Shown here one piece after another: positions 10,775-20,817 of a stretch of 64,000 nt of DNA. Both the position numbers and the translations under genes were made by a program. Source of the DNA: Basidiobolus meristosporus CBS 931.73 (lineage: Eukaryota > Basidiobolomycota > Basidiobolomycetes > Basidiobolales > Basidiobolaceae). Positions within the stretch are counted from its first letter, which is position 1. Every line of letters begins with the position of its first letter. The stretch covers positions 16,652-80,651 of the forward strand of contig MCFE01000405.1 of the NCBI GenBank assembly GCA_002104905.1, written 5' to 3'. The notes beneath the pieces are model-generated. The model had not been told where the DNA came from. It did no database searches and saw only the letters and a program-made list of their open reading frames with translations.

Positions 10775-11052
10775 ATTATTTGATTGTGTTGCAACACAGT
10801 AAATATACTTATTGCAGAGCAATATAAAAGTAAATATATGATCATTAATAGGGGTGTCTCAGGATTACATGTACCAAGCTTCAGCACCTTTAAGCAAGTT
10901 TTAGACTCTCATCACTATCTTGTACTTATTACTGATTGTATGCAAATACCTTACTAACCAAATTCTAAGTTAAAACTCTGTAAAGTATTTATGTCAACTA
11001 AGTGTTAGCACATCAAATATGAATAATTAGATGGACCCTGATAATTTTAACA
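10775..11052 (+). repeat. Family-D LTR, right part
   Basis: Continues the D LTR interrupted at 6417: GATTGTGTTGCAACACAG, GGGGTGTCTCAGGA and CTAAGTGTTAGCACAT follow the D copies at 32571-32919 and 38692-39036 in order, ending TTTTAACA at 11052. Confidence 0.78.
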
Positions 11053-11344
11053 CTCCTGCTCACATTATATTATCCTGTACTGTGAGCTTATTGTGGTGAT
11101 GTGTATCTTTCAGTGGGATTTAAACCCACAATTAGCCATGTAACTAACTGGACTAGTGTATTCTCCAATATATGTCAAGACCTCTGAATAATCTGCACTA
11201 ACTAAGTAGCAGCTTATACTATTAATTATATACTTCAGATCAAGTTACTTTGAGTCATAGTTGTGATCCTGTTATAGTGTATCTATGATTGAGTACTGTA
11301 CATTTAATTGTTTTAACACCTTTCAAATGCTTATCAAACTCTGG
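11053..11344. other. Unassigned spacer
   Basis: No coding or repeat assignment made for these ~290 bases between the D LTR and the solo A LTR. Confidence 0.3.
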
Positions 11345-12422
11345 TGTAGTGGGGTCACAGTGACACCCACAGGCAGATGTGCTCATTCCCATATGTTCAC
11401 TTCCCTAAAAAAGATTAACCCCCCTATATTAGTATCATCCCAAATTGCAATATTCTCTATCTGTATATGTGATTATTACTATGTGACCTGGCAAACTATT
11501 TGTCACTATTAGCTCATTGCACAAGCTATTCCTATTCCATGCCAAGACACCAAGATAAGATAGTTACCATATAAGACAAGTACCCCCAACAGTGCCCATG
11601 TCATGTAACCATCCTGGTTTCATAACCCTCCTATCCTACTACCATAAGAAGTAACTACATGACACAGAGGTTCCATATTACCACTATCTTATTGACTAGG
11701 TGCTACTTTGTCTCATGGAACAATTTGCCAAGAACTTGCGCTATTTTTAGTACACAATGACATGATTGGCTGTCTACTACCTTCTGGAAACTTCTGGAAA
11801 GTATTTTCTAGCAAGAATTTGAGCAGCAAAAATGTATATAAGAGAGGCCATTCCTTAAAATAAATCATCCCTCTTCCAATATTCCAACTTATTGATTAGT
11901 GAGATCACTGCTGCCTATTACCATTACTTTCTGACTCAGACCTGACAATACTCCCAGGAAACCATGCTGACAGCCAACTGACCTTGGAGGCACTACTTGG
12001 AAGGAATACTCAGAGTAGGTATATTTTATTATATTTGATTGTTTTCCCAAGTTTGTTTTTGTACAGGCAAAGATACTTTTCAGTCTTTGTCACTATTGGT
12101 CAAAGCTGCACTCTTATCAAGTCCCTGTTGGTGGAGTCTACAGTTGTTTTGACTTTGGAAGCTTTAGTACACTGTCATCTCAAAGGACATTGAAGCCAGT
12201 ATAAACTTTTGTTAAGATGCCAACTAAGTTGGGGATTGTAGCTCAATAGTTTTCCCTTGACAAGCTTGAGGCTTTATCCCCCTTCACATTAGATTAGACA
12301 AAAGACCCAGTATTCCTAGCAAGCTTTTGCCAGAGGTTATTGCACCCAGTGAACACCCCACACACATTAACACCTGAGAAGTGTTGGCCATATTTTGCCC
12401 TTTGGACTTATACACCACCACA
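11345..12422 (+). repeat. Solo Gypsy-A LTR
   Basis: About 1.08 kb, beginning TGTAGTGGGGTCACAG and ending TATACACCACCACA, colinear with the A1 and A2 LTRs but clearly more diverged. It keeps the internal promoter-like TATATAAGAG near 11835 and the AATAAA-type word near 11860. No element interior follows, so it is a solo LTR left by recombination. The flanking 5-mers do not match. Confidence 0.85.
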
Positions 12423-12829
12423 CCAGCATACTGCCTATAACTAAGTAGCTTCACTTTCTGGCTTTCTACTGCATTTTATAAATGCAAGATTGGCTATTAT
12501 TGGCAAAGTCATGGAGTTGGCTTCTCTCCAGTAGATCTGAATCAACCACAGTTCCAGTGCAAGGCCTATTTCCCTTGATGTGTTCCCTCCATATGCATAA
12601 CTCAGTCTGGGAAATACCTTTTGCTATTTACTTCATATGTGATCTGCAGAGACTTATAACTGGTGAGCACTGTTGTTTTCCTACTCTTCACTATTTGACC
12701 TTAAGTTTTCTAATACCAAGTAGTGCTTACAACGGCACTTAGACTAGGTTGTCCTGTTGCTTTAACTGGAAAAACATACTCTCACTGAAGCTATGCTGCT
12801 GGGAACCCCTGTCCTCTAAAAACTACCCC
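12423..12829. other. Unassigned sequence
   Basis: Contains a short open frame (12482-12742) with no recognisable features. It may be the outer end of transposon Tn-1, but no second copy was found to test this. Confidence 0.3.
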
Positions 12830-13440
12830 TATGTAAAGTAGTTTGGTCCCATGGGTGGATCCAATCCAGATCAGCCATCACAATCCCATTTAGAGACCAT
12901 AATAATACCAGCAGCTTGGAATTAGTGACCCTCCTAAATATCTTATGATGGTATCCTGATGGTGTCTTGCTAATTTTACAACCAGATGAAGCAATAAAAC
13001 TTGACAATATTTTATTGGTGCTGTGATGATATTTGCATAGTATTGTTGTGGTCTTTTAGCACTCTATGCCTATTTTAAGTGGATCCAGTTGGCCAGGACA
13101 TCCAATTGCCTTATATGGCAAGAAACATGATGGTATTTTGACAGCCTCACAGCAAGACTCTGATGGCATTATATTGGCAGTATGACAGCCTACTGCTGGT
13201 TCTTTATGATGCTACCTTACCAATTTACCAAATGGTATTTCCATTTTTCTACCTCCCCTTGTGCAATTCATATATTCCACTGTAGAATCACCCCTCTTTA
13301 TTTGCTTACCCACTACTGCCTTGGGTATTCCACATATAGTTTGAATCAAAAAAGACTATTGCCTCCTCCTTACTCACCTCTACAAATGTGCAAACCTGAG
13401 CAATTGACATACTTTCATCAACTCAACTTTACGGCTTTTT
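12830..13440 (+). repeat. K segment of the DNA transposon
   Basis: Matches 54918-55420 in inverted orientation over most of its length. Shared words include CCAGCAGCTTGGA, GCTAATTTTACA, ATTGTTGTGGTCTT, GTGGATC and CATCCAATTGCCTTATA, then CTCCCCTTGTGCA further right. It follows the transposase C-terminus in both copies, so it is probably its 3' flank. No conserved frame was seen. Confidence 0.7.
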
Positions 13441-13639
13441 AGTGTGATACTTGCAAAGTTGCCATAAACCTTGTACTGCTGGTAATAGATACATCTTGCA
13501 ACCATATGCTTGGTTGTTGCCACTTCTGCTATAAATATTTCCTGAATACCTGCAAAAACCTCTCAGTATTTAGCCAATATATGCCTTCTCTCTGCTGGAT
13601 TCTAGTCCCCCTTATAGGTGTGCTCTGGCATTTGTTTGT

Positions 13640-15960
13640 GTTAATTCCATATTGAATGGTGTAGATGTTGGCTTGTGACCATGAGAAATATGGCATATCT
13701 TGCTAAAGTTTTCCTGATAAAAACTAGTTGCTTGTTGCACCCAACCCAACTTAGCATTACTAAATTGATACCCACACATTGAGGCTGCTCAGCTTTGTAG
13801 TGCAGTAGGCATTGGTGTCTCTGTGTGCACATCTGTCCTCAGTATTTTCCTGCTCTTTCTGGCTGTCCCCCATGTTTGAACTCATCAAATCCATGACAGG
13901 CCTGAAGGTAATATTCTTCATAAGATTGGGCTATGGTAGTACCTGCAAATGGACTTGTCCTTTTATCTCCTCACATATCTGCTCCATAGGAAACTCCCAA
14001 AAGGTGAAGCAAGGCCCAATATTCTTCACACACTGTGCAAGATGCAGTAGAGAATGGATACAGTAGCAGCAGCAATCTACATGTTCAGCTTTATGTTTGC
14101 AATATAGCAGCTCAAATCCTGTCACAAACTCCTCATACAACAGCAGTAGATGAATCAAGTTGGCATTTGTGATCCGCTTCTGGATAAATATTCCTACAAT
14201 GTCCACATATAACTCCCAGTGCTTCCAATTTACTCTTGGTAGGAATGGCTTCAGAGCACCACTTGAATAAATACATATCAAGTTCATCCAGTCATTGCAT
14301 TTGTATTGTTGAATATGAGTATGACTATTAATTGGAGCCCATGAGAAGTACTTAGAGTAGCAGATACTCTGTAATATCTTGCTAATTCTTTCAAACTTCT
14401 CCGGTACCTTAAAGGGCTCATTTAGCTTGAAATGCCCCATGTACAACTTGGTCATCAGAATAGGCATATTGTTGAAAAGCAAATGCATTGCTCCCAGTGA
14501 AAGCTTTTGCTCCAACAGATACCCTTTATCTTAAGTATATCCGGTTTCCAATTGATTCCATATTCTGGCCAATGGCTTATATGTTGCCAACTTTGCTGCA
14601 ATTGCATGCTGACTGCTGTACATTCTCTTTGTGGAATGATGGTGCTCTTAGTGCTGGTGTTTGGGTCGTAATAATGTGTGTGAGTTATGGAGTAAATCCC
14701 CTGGATCTCACACATTTGGCAGCAAAACCATCCATTGTACCCAAAAAAACCTGCTATCTTGCTGTTGGCTGGGGTACCTCCAATGCAGATAATAATATGT
14801 GCCTTTACATGACAGCCAGTTACTGTTATCCTGCTGGAAAGCATGCAAAATTCATCCAGCAATGGATACAGGTAGCTCTCCCAGTTGGACAGTAATTTAG
14901 GCCCATATACCAGTAAGACTACCATAAGATTATTACTCTGATGCTGTAAGATGGGCGGCAGATTCAGATTGATGAGAATCAGTGGCTAGCAGGATCTGCT
15001 GGTAGAGTGCTTGCTTAGCAAGAATCCATCAAGTGATAAAGCAAAGGCATGGTCATACATACCTTTAAGGTAGCCCTTACTTCTTGGCTATTAGCCATGT
15101 TTGCCATCAAATATATTGGATATGTTTGTGCTTGATTGATACTGAGTGCAGTACTGCATAGCTCTGCAATATTTGCTGGACTGCATCAGCTGCTTCAGAC
15201 AGGGTAGATTGTGCACTTGTACCATGTACATGGCAAGTTGCATCCTGGTATGACTTTGACAAGAAGTAGTAATATATCCTCAAAGCCCCCATTACTGATA
15301 TTAGTGGAAATGGGCCACTTCTCTAGCCACAACATTGCATCATTCACCAGTAGATGGATTACTGGGCTCACTTGGCTCCATAAAGAATCATTGATATTTT
15401 TTCAATGTGTGCTGTCTCATTGCATATAGGAATTTGACCAGGCTCATACATGGAACTGTTGTTAGGGGACATAGGATCAAAATCCCTCAGTGAACCTACT
15501 TTGCCAGGGTTTATCACTCTGCATGCCACATTGAGAAGGCTGATGTGAGCCTAAAGGCACCACAAACTCACCTGACTCAGTTTGCACAAGGTGACAAAGA
15601 CAGCCTGGTGCCAATATAGAAGTATCAACTGGCTGGCAAGATACTGTTGGTACAGTAGTGACTGATGAATGGTCAAATATGACCTAGGTGGCAAAACACT
15701 GGCCATGATTGTTGTAATACTTCCTATGCTGTCTGCGTGCTTCATGGCTGAGAGGCTTGCCACAATAGCTACATGGTCTTGTTTCTCATCTCTTATGGCA
15801 TTGAGTCAAAGCAGTCTTGTCCATGGGGGAAACAGTTTGACCTTCAATAATGTAACGCTATTATATCACTTTTTTGTCAATACCAATGTGAGCTTAAAAC
15901 AGTCTTGTATTTGAGACATTGCATCTGCATGAATGTAAGATTCAATGATGACCCACCATA
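13640..15960 (-). pseudogene. CACTA/EnSpm-like transposase relic
   Basis: Read on the minus strand. The N-terminal part (about 15830-15551) has a Cys/His cluster like that better preserved at 35283-34879. The middle part (14925-14455) has GGTPANSKIAGFFGYNG followed by CCQMC, resembling the Transposase_21 pattern in which a P-x-x-K-x-AGF-x-G block precedes a C-x2-C pair. The C-terminal part (14515-13931) has LYMGHFKLNEPF, SSGALKPFLP, LYVDIVGIFI, the His-rich CYCIHSLLHLAQCV and IGPCFTFWEFPMEQ, which resembles the DUF4218-type region that follows in such transposases. Frameshifts and stops separate the parts. It would catalyse excision and insertion. Family assignment is by motif memory only. 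Confidence 0.7.
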
Positions 15961-16070
15961 GTAAGCATTATAAATAAAGTTATGGCACCACATACACATG
16001 TATGTGTAACACTATTTTCCCTTTGGTTTGACTCAATTCCATATATATGCCACCAAAAGATACAGCATAG
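15961..16070. promoter_or_regulatory. Putative divergent promoter region of Tn-1
   Basis: Short gap between the divergent transposase (minus) and X gene (plus) start regions. The same gap, with similar sequence including the CATATATATGC-type word, lies at 35390-35540 in Tn-3. A shared bidirectional promoter is inferred from the arrangement; no specific element is proven. Confidence 0.35.
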
Positions 16071-17216
16071 TTGTCTGGTTCTCAACCAAACCCCACTGCT
16101 GATGGCAACAGAGTAATGGTTGGACAACAGCTTGCTTTGACTTGCAGTGCAACAAGTGGGGCTACATCCAAAAAAGACCCTGTGGGCTGTGTGCCTGCTG
16201 AAGGTAATAATGCAAACTCCTCAGGCTCTCAGTCAAGTAGGCTATTGATAACCTCTGCAGAGCCACAAGCTGACCATTATGCTTAGGCAGATGAGAAGGC
16301 GGCAAATGCTGTACTCTTAGTTGAAGATCAGCAAGTGGCCATGATAACATCACCACCACCCATATTAGCAAGTATGTTATCAGCTCATACCAAAGCATTA
16401 ATGAAGCAATTAGGTGCAGTGGCTGACAGGACAGATGCAATGGCGCAGAGAAATCAGGAAACAGTCCACAAACAGGATGAGCAGATAATATGTGTAGAGC
16501 TATCAATATCCCAGGTAGAGAAAACAGTATCTTTGCTGCAAAGGCAGAACTCAAATAGCTCAATGTCACAGCCAAGAATTGAGCCATTTCTCAATGTAAC
16601 AGCAGAGGAACACCATACAGTCTTGAAAGCACAACAGCAGTCCCAAAAGATAAACCCCACAGAAAGAGCTATCACAACATGGGAGAGAGAAAATGTAGTG
16701 TTTATACCAAAGTCTAAAAGCTCCCAACAAGCATCAAAGAGATGTTAGGTAGCTGGAAGAGTGCCAATTAGGGACAAGAAGGTGGACACATATGCACCTG
16801 CACAACATTTATCAAGGAAAAAGCGTAGTACCACTCAAGAAGCACCCAGTCAAAGTAACAGTGAAGGACCTGGCAGTGACAAAAACCAGCTGCCTTACAG
16901 GAGCTTGTCATGACTACAGTTGAGAGCTCAAAACAAGCAGCAAACAAATGTCAGGTTGCCAGAAGAGTGCTAGCCAGGGACAAGCAGGCTAAGACTGCAG
17001 TTCTTGCCAATTAACACCACAAGCCAGGAGCAGACTGAATCCCATCATAGCCAAGAAGAATTATTATCAAGAAAACAGCTGCTTTCACAAGAGGTGGAAG
17101 GCCAGCCAGCTGAGCTACACTGCAGCAAGGTAGATGAGTTTGCTGAAAAAGGCAATTTGTCTATTACTGAAGCCTTTGAAGAGACTAATCCAGTCCCCTA
17201 TGAAAAGTTATTGTAA
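16071..17216 (+). pseudogene. Transposon partner gene X, copy X1 (unrecognised product)
   Basis: I do not recognise this protein. The first frame, 16071-16286, reads NPTADGNR, CSATSGATSKK and PAEGNNANSSGS. After a stop, 16335-16748 gives a Gln-rich stretch with a likely coiled coil (ISQVEKTVSLLQRQNS) and SMSQPRIEPFLN. After further breaks, 17004-17216 gives SKVDEFAEKGNLS and ends YEKLL. Tn-3 has the same protein pieces in the same order (35541-36850) and Tn-2 has the later part on the opposite strand. It is divergent from the transposase in every copy, so it is probably an accessory transposon protein, perhaps DNA-binding or regulatory. That role is inference only. Confidence 0.6.
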
Positions 17217-17640
17217 TGATCCCATTAAAAGGCCATCACAAGTTTAAAGTCCTGTGACTAAGAGGTATTGATCCTGCCAGGACACTGTGCAAACACCATC
17301 AACTAATAATTACACCCCAGATTTCACAAAAAACTTGGTCAAAGTCTTCATCATCGCAATAGAAAGTGGTTTTTGATTGATTCTCTGCCAGTTTTCTCAC
17401 TTTCTGATCCCAGACACTTTATCACCTCCTACATTTGTGCACATAGATTGGCTGTTGCCGCTTTTTCACCCTCCTTGCTTCCTGACTCATTTGCTTCTCT
17501 TACTTTTCATGCGTATAAATTGATTTATTTCTGTTGAAACTTCAGTTGTACTTCAATTGCCAATTGTATTGACCTATACAAGTCCCTATACCCTACACTA
17601 ACATGAAGCCTAACCCCACATTCAACAAGTAACTCCATTA
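17215..17640. repeat. T segment, copy 1
   Basis: Starts with TGTAATGATCCCATTAAAAGG and includes GACTAAGAGGTATTGATC and CAGGACACTGTGCAAA. It recurs at 47055-47480, 48846-49330 and 52921-53168. In copies 1 and 4 it lies between the end of X1-type sequence and the end of a convergent X2-type frame. Confidence 0.72.
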
Positions 17641-17836
17641 AAATCCACCTCTCAATGAGTATATCTGTTGTAACACTCCATTTCCATGACTTTGGGGGAG
17701 CCCTACAGCTTCATGCAACTCTTCATTCACTGTGTCCCATACATCCCAGACTTTGGCCAGCACTGAAAGGTCTAGCACCTCATCTGCCGGTCTTTGCAAT
17801 AAATCCTTGCAATATTCCAGTGGGTTTTCTTGCGCT
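17638..17836 (-). pseudogene. X2 frame C-terminus (left side of A1 insertion)
   Basis: Minus-strand frame AQENPLEYCKDLLQRPADEV..., ending GGF stop at 17638. It is strongly similar to 53394-53176 (ENTIEYCKNLLPRPSDEVLDL). Its upstream half is found at 25404-25010, on the far side of Gypsy A1, so A1 split this frame. Confidence 0.68.
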
Positions 17837-18906
17837 GTAGTGGGGTGACAGTGACACCCACTGACAGATGTGCTCATTCCCTTATTTTCTACTTCCCTAT
17901 ATCTCTACTACACTTATTTTAGTTTTATCCCATTTGTCTTACCCAATCAGTACTATCCCATAAGCCGGTTGACTATCACACCTGCTTACCTTATTGCATA
18001 AGTTACCCCTCACTTTATGTAAGATTACTAGCTATATGTACTTCTATATTAGGCAAGTACCCGCACCAGTACCCGTGACACATGATCAGCCCGTGTCACC
18101 ATCCCTACCATTTCCATACCATATATGGTATCCCCATGTTACACAGGTTTCAGAATACTGATTCCTGATTGGTTGGATATGCTGTGCCTCTTAGAACCTT
18201 CCGGCACCTACTTAGAACATTCTCAGGACATTCTGATGTCATTAAGATTTCTATTGATATCCGGAACCTTCTGGAACACCATTATTAGTAATCACTTAGC
18301 CAGTAAGAAAAGTATATAAGGGAGGCTATCCCTCAACAATAAACCATCATCCCTTTTATCAATATACCGACTTGTTGATTAGTGTGATCACTGCTACCTG
18401 CTGCTACCTGAACTTCCAACCCCAGACCACAGGACACTCCCAGGAAACCGTGCTGACAGCCAACTGACCTTGGAGGCACTACTTGTGAGGAATACTCAGA
18501 GTAGGTATCTTTTATTATATTTGATTCTTTCCCAAGTTTGTTCTTGTACAGGCAAAGATACTTTTCTGTCTTTGTAACTATTGACCACAGCTGCATTCTT
18601 ATCAAGTCCCTGCTGGTGGAGTTTACAGTTGTTTTGACTTTGGAAACTTTAGTACATTGTCATCTCAAAGGACACTGAACCCAGCACATACTTTTGTTAA
18701 GACGCCAACTAAGTTGGGGATTGTAGCTCAATAGTTTTCCCTTGACAAGCTTGTGGCTTTATTCCCCTTCACATTAGATTAGAGACAGAACCCAAGTATT
18801 CCTAGCAAGCTTTTGCCAGAGGTTATTGCACCCAGTGAACACCCCACACACAAAACACTTGAGAAGTGTTGGACGTATCTCTCCCTTGGACCTATACACC
18901 ACCACA
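17837..18906 (+). repeat. 5' LTR of Gypsy A1
   Basis: 1070 bp, TG...CA. It includes the promoter-like AGTATATAAGGG at about 18309-18320, with AATAAA about 20 bases further on. Compared with the 3' LTR, about half of the differences I counted are at CpG positions (for example CGCACC versus CGCGCC near 18061). Confidence 0.93.
18310..18322 (+). promoter_or_regulatory. TATA-like box in the A-family LTR
   Basis: AGTATATAAGGG, conserved at the same place in the 3' LTR (about 24413) and in A2 (about 61413). It lies mid-LTR, where the retrotransposon promoter is expected. Its use as a promoter is inferred. Confidence 0.5.
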
Positions 18907-18930
18907 TATTTGGCACCCAATGTGGGGGGT
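18907..18930 (+). other. Primer-binding-site region of Gypsy A1
   Basis: TTTGGCACCCAATGTGGGG, directly after the 5' LTR. In A2 the same site reads CCCAACGTGGGG, so A1 carries a C-to-T change at a CpG here. The priming tRNA was not identified. Confidence 0.6.
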
Positions 18931-19046
18931 TCATACAAGCTCCCTAGGACCCAACAAGATTTACCTGAAGATTTGAGCTGTTATCCACCTATTGAAAAGA
19001 GACTACCGATATTACCAAGATTACAACACCAACCTACCTGCCCAAC

Positions 19047-19899
19047 ATGAACTCTATGCCATTACCACTCTCACATGGAGCCCCACAGTCTGATGGAAAG
19101 ATTGTGGAAAGCTTCATATTCAAATGGGAGAAGCTCTGTAAGATGTGCAGCCTATCTGAACAAGAAATGGCTGAAGACTTCCCCTACTACTGCACCAATG
19201 ATATTACCACTAAGCTTCTCAGACAAGGAGACATTCTCACTGACTGGGCCTTAATGAAGACCTACCTACAGACCAAGTATGGTAGACCCCAGATATACTA
19301 TGGAATTGAAGACCTCAGGCACTTTGGAAGAACTGGACTTTCCAAGCTTCCACTTGAAGAGTTCATTCAACAGTATGAAGATATGGCCAAGCCACTCCTA
19401 GAGTCCCAGGCTATAACTGAGTTTACCATGACACTTTACCTTGCACAAGGGCTTCCCCAGGACTTGGCAAGGAAAGTTGACTTACATGCAGCCAAGGATG
19501 ACAAGTCTGGCATTCCTTGCTTTGCAGAGATGAAACGTGTTCTCCTAGAGGCAAATGCAAACTTCTACCTTTATGAGACTCCTGACATCTAATCTGCCAG
19601 ACAAGTCAACCAAGGAGCCAAGGAGTGCTGCTGCTGACAATCAGACCTACAATACCGACAGAATTGACCAACTTGCTGAACAGCTACAAAAGCTAGCCCT
19701 CAAGATTAATGGCTCAGCTGAGGTTGCTACTGAGGGACAAAGACCTTTGCCCAGGCACTGCATCTGGTGTGACTCTACTCAGCATGCCAGACGAGAATGC
19801 TCAGAGCTTAGTCAGCTACTCAGAGAAGGAGCAGTACAGTTTGATGCTGATGGAATGCTTGCTGACAAAGAAGGAAGAAGGATTCCCACTAATTTCTGA
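19047..19899 (+). pseudogene. Gypsy A1 gag (frameshifted)
   Basis: Starts MNSMPLPLSHGAPQ at 19047, 140 bases after the LTR. The first frame (19047-19592) has the retrotransposon-gag pattern FIFKWEKLCKMC, ALMKTYLQTKYG, FIQQYEDMAKPL and YLAQGLPQDLARKV. An extra base near 19557, relative to A2, moves the sequence into the frame of 19555-19899, which holds the zinc knuckle CIWCDSTQHARREC (perfect CX2CX4HX4C, 19759-19800). A TGA at 19897-19899 replaces the CAA of A2. Gag packages the RNA; here it could not be made as a fusion with protease without suppression of these lesions. Confidence 0.9.
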
Positions 19900-19908
19900 A
19901 GAGGAGGG

Positions 19909-20817
19909 ATGAGAGCCCTTTTCCAGAAATCTGACTCAGCAACCAGAAAGATTACTGTTGATGCCCCTATTGGGACTCATAAAGTGAATCCAAGCAGCCC
20001 TGACAACAGACAATATGAAGTTGATGCCTTTGCTACCAAAAGACACCTCCCTGAAGAACCTGCCAAGCCCATCCTTAGAAGACCACGCTTTGAAGAACCT
20101 GAAGTTGTTATTGACAAGAGGCCTAGTATGCTGCCCACCCAAGATCCATTGCCTCACTTTCAGATGACCTCAAAGATAGCAAGCTACTCAAGCCCTCAAC
20201 TGATTACCAAGAAGCTGCTGAAGCAGAACCTCACTTTGTCGGTTGGAGAAATCATGAGTGTATCCCCATCTGTTAGGAAGACCTTTGATGAGCAGCTTAG
20301 AACAAGACGACAAGCTGTTGAACATATGGACACCCATATAATTCAGACAAACCATGAAGACCACCAAAAGGATGACAACACTACTGAATATAAGACCTTT
20401 TACTCAGTTGCTACTGCTGTGGTAAAAGGGTATATATATGATGACCCTGTTGACTGCCATATTGACAGTGGCTCAGAGATTTGTGTTATGCCGCTACACT
20501 TCTGGAAGACACTTAAAAGCAAGGAGCTACTGCCTGTTGATAGAGATATTGGATGGAACATGACCGATGCAAACTCAGGATCTAGTCCACTCTATGGTGT
20601 AGTACACAAGTTCCCTATTGAGGTACAAGGAATCAAGGTCTGGCTTCCCCTCTTCATCTGCCAGAAGGCAAACTTTGACCTTCTGCTAGGTAGACCATGG
20701 GAGACCAGTACTAAGGCTACAACTACCAACTATTCCGATGAGGTCAGTATGGTACACCATACAAGGATCCAACCCAGGACTACAGTCAACCTTCTGTGGT
20801 GTAACACCCAACAATAA
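19909..20817 (+). CDS. Gypsy A1 gag C-terminus and aspartic protease
   Basis: 302-residue frame in phase with the upstream zinc-knuckle frame across the single TGA at 19897-19899. The N-terminal ~150 residues are charged and Pro-rich. The protease domain follows, with VDCHIDSGSEICVMP (catalytic Asp codon 20464-20466) and the late LLLGRPWE motif typical of retropepsins. The frame closes at 20817, because an extra base near 20738 separates it from pol. In A2 that base is absent and the protease and pol frames are continuous, so the first methionine at 19909 is simply the next Met after the stop and not a real start. Confidence 0.85.
   Translation: MRALFQKSDSATRKITVDAPIGTHKVNPSSPDNRQYEVDAFATKRHLPEEPAKPILRRPRFEEPEVVIDKRPSMLPTQDPLPHFQMTSKIASYSSPQLITKKLLKQNLTLSVGEIMSVSPSVRKTFDEQLRTRRQAVEHMDTHIIQTNHEDHQKDDNTTEYKTFYSVATAVVKGYIYDDPVDCHIDSGSEICVMPLHFWKTLKSKELLPVDRDIGWNMTDANSGSSPLYGVVHKFPIEVQGIKVWLPLFICQKANFDLLLGRPWETSTKATTTNYSDEVSMVHHTRIQPRTTVNLLWCNTQQ

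Larger units (their letters stand above)
12830..17836 (-). mobile_element. CACTA/EnSpm-like DNA transposon Tn-1 (major part)
   Basis: A block whose parts recur, in the same relative order and orientation, as Tn-2 (52921-55420, inverted) and partly as Tn-3 (34790-36895). The parts are: K segment (12830-13440), minus-strand transposase relic (13640-15960), plus-strand partner gene X (16071-17216), T segment (17215-17640), and the end of a convergent X-type frame (17638-17836). Gypsy A1 interrupts that last frame; the element resumes at 25010-25351, where Gypsy W1 cuts it. The conserved colinearity between copies is direct evidence that this is one mobile unit. The CACTA assignment rests on the transposase motifs. 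Terminal inverted repeats were not identified. Confidence 0.62.

Noticed and set aside
11340-12427. Target duplication for the solo Gypsy-A LTR
   Set aside because: TCTGG on the left and CCAGC on the right do not match.
12816-13007. Small minus-strand frame in the K segment as a gene
   Set aside because: The same segment at 55150-55420 does not keep the frame.
14488-14895. 135-residue plus-strand frame
   Set aside because: It is antisense to the transposase motif region, which is conserved at protein level in Tn-2; the plus-strand frame is not conserved there.
18333-18605. 90-residue minus-strand frame repeated at 18333, 24436 and 61436
   Set aside because: It recurs only because it lies within the A LTR; the repeat explains it and there is no protein motif.
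20738-20740. Methionine at 20738 as a true start of Gypsy A1 pol
   Set aside because: A2 has one base fewer here and reads continuously from protease into pol, so the open start is a product of the A1 frameshift.
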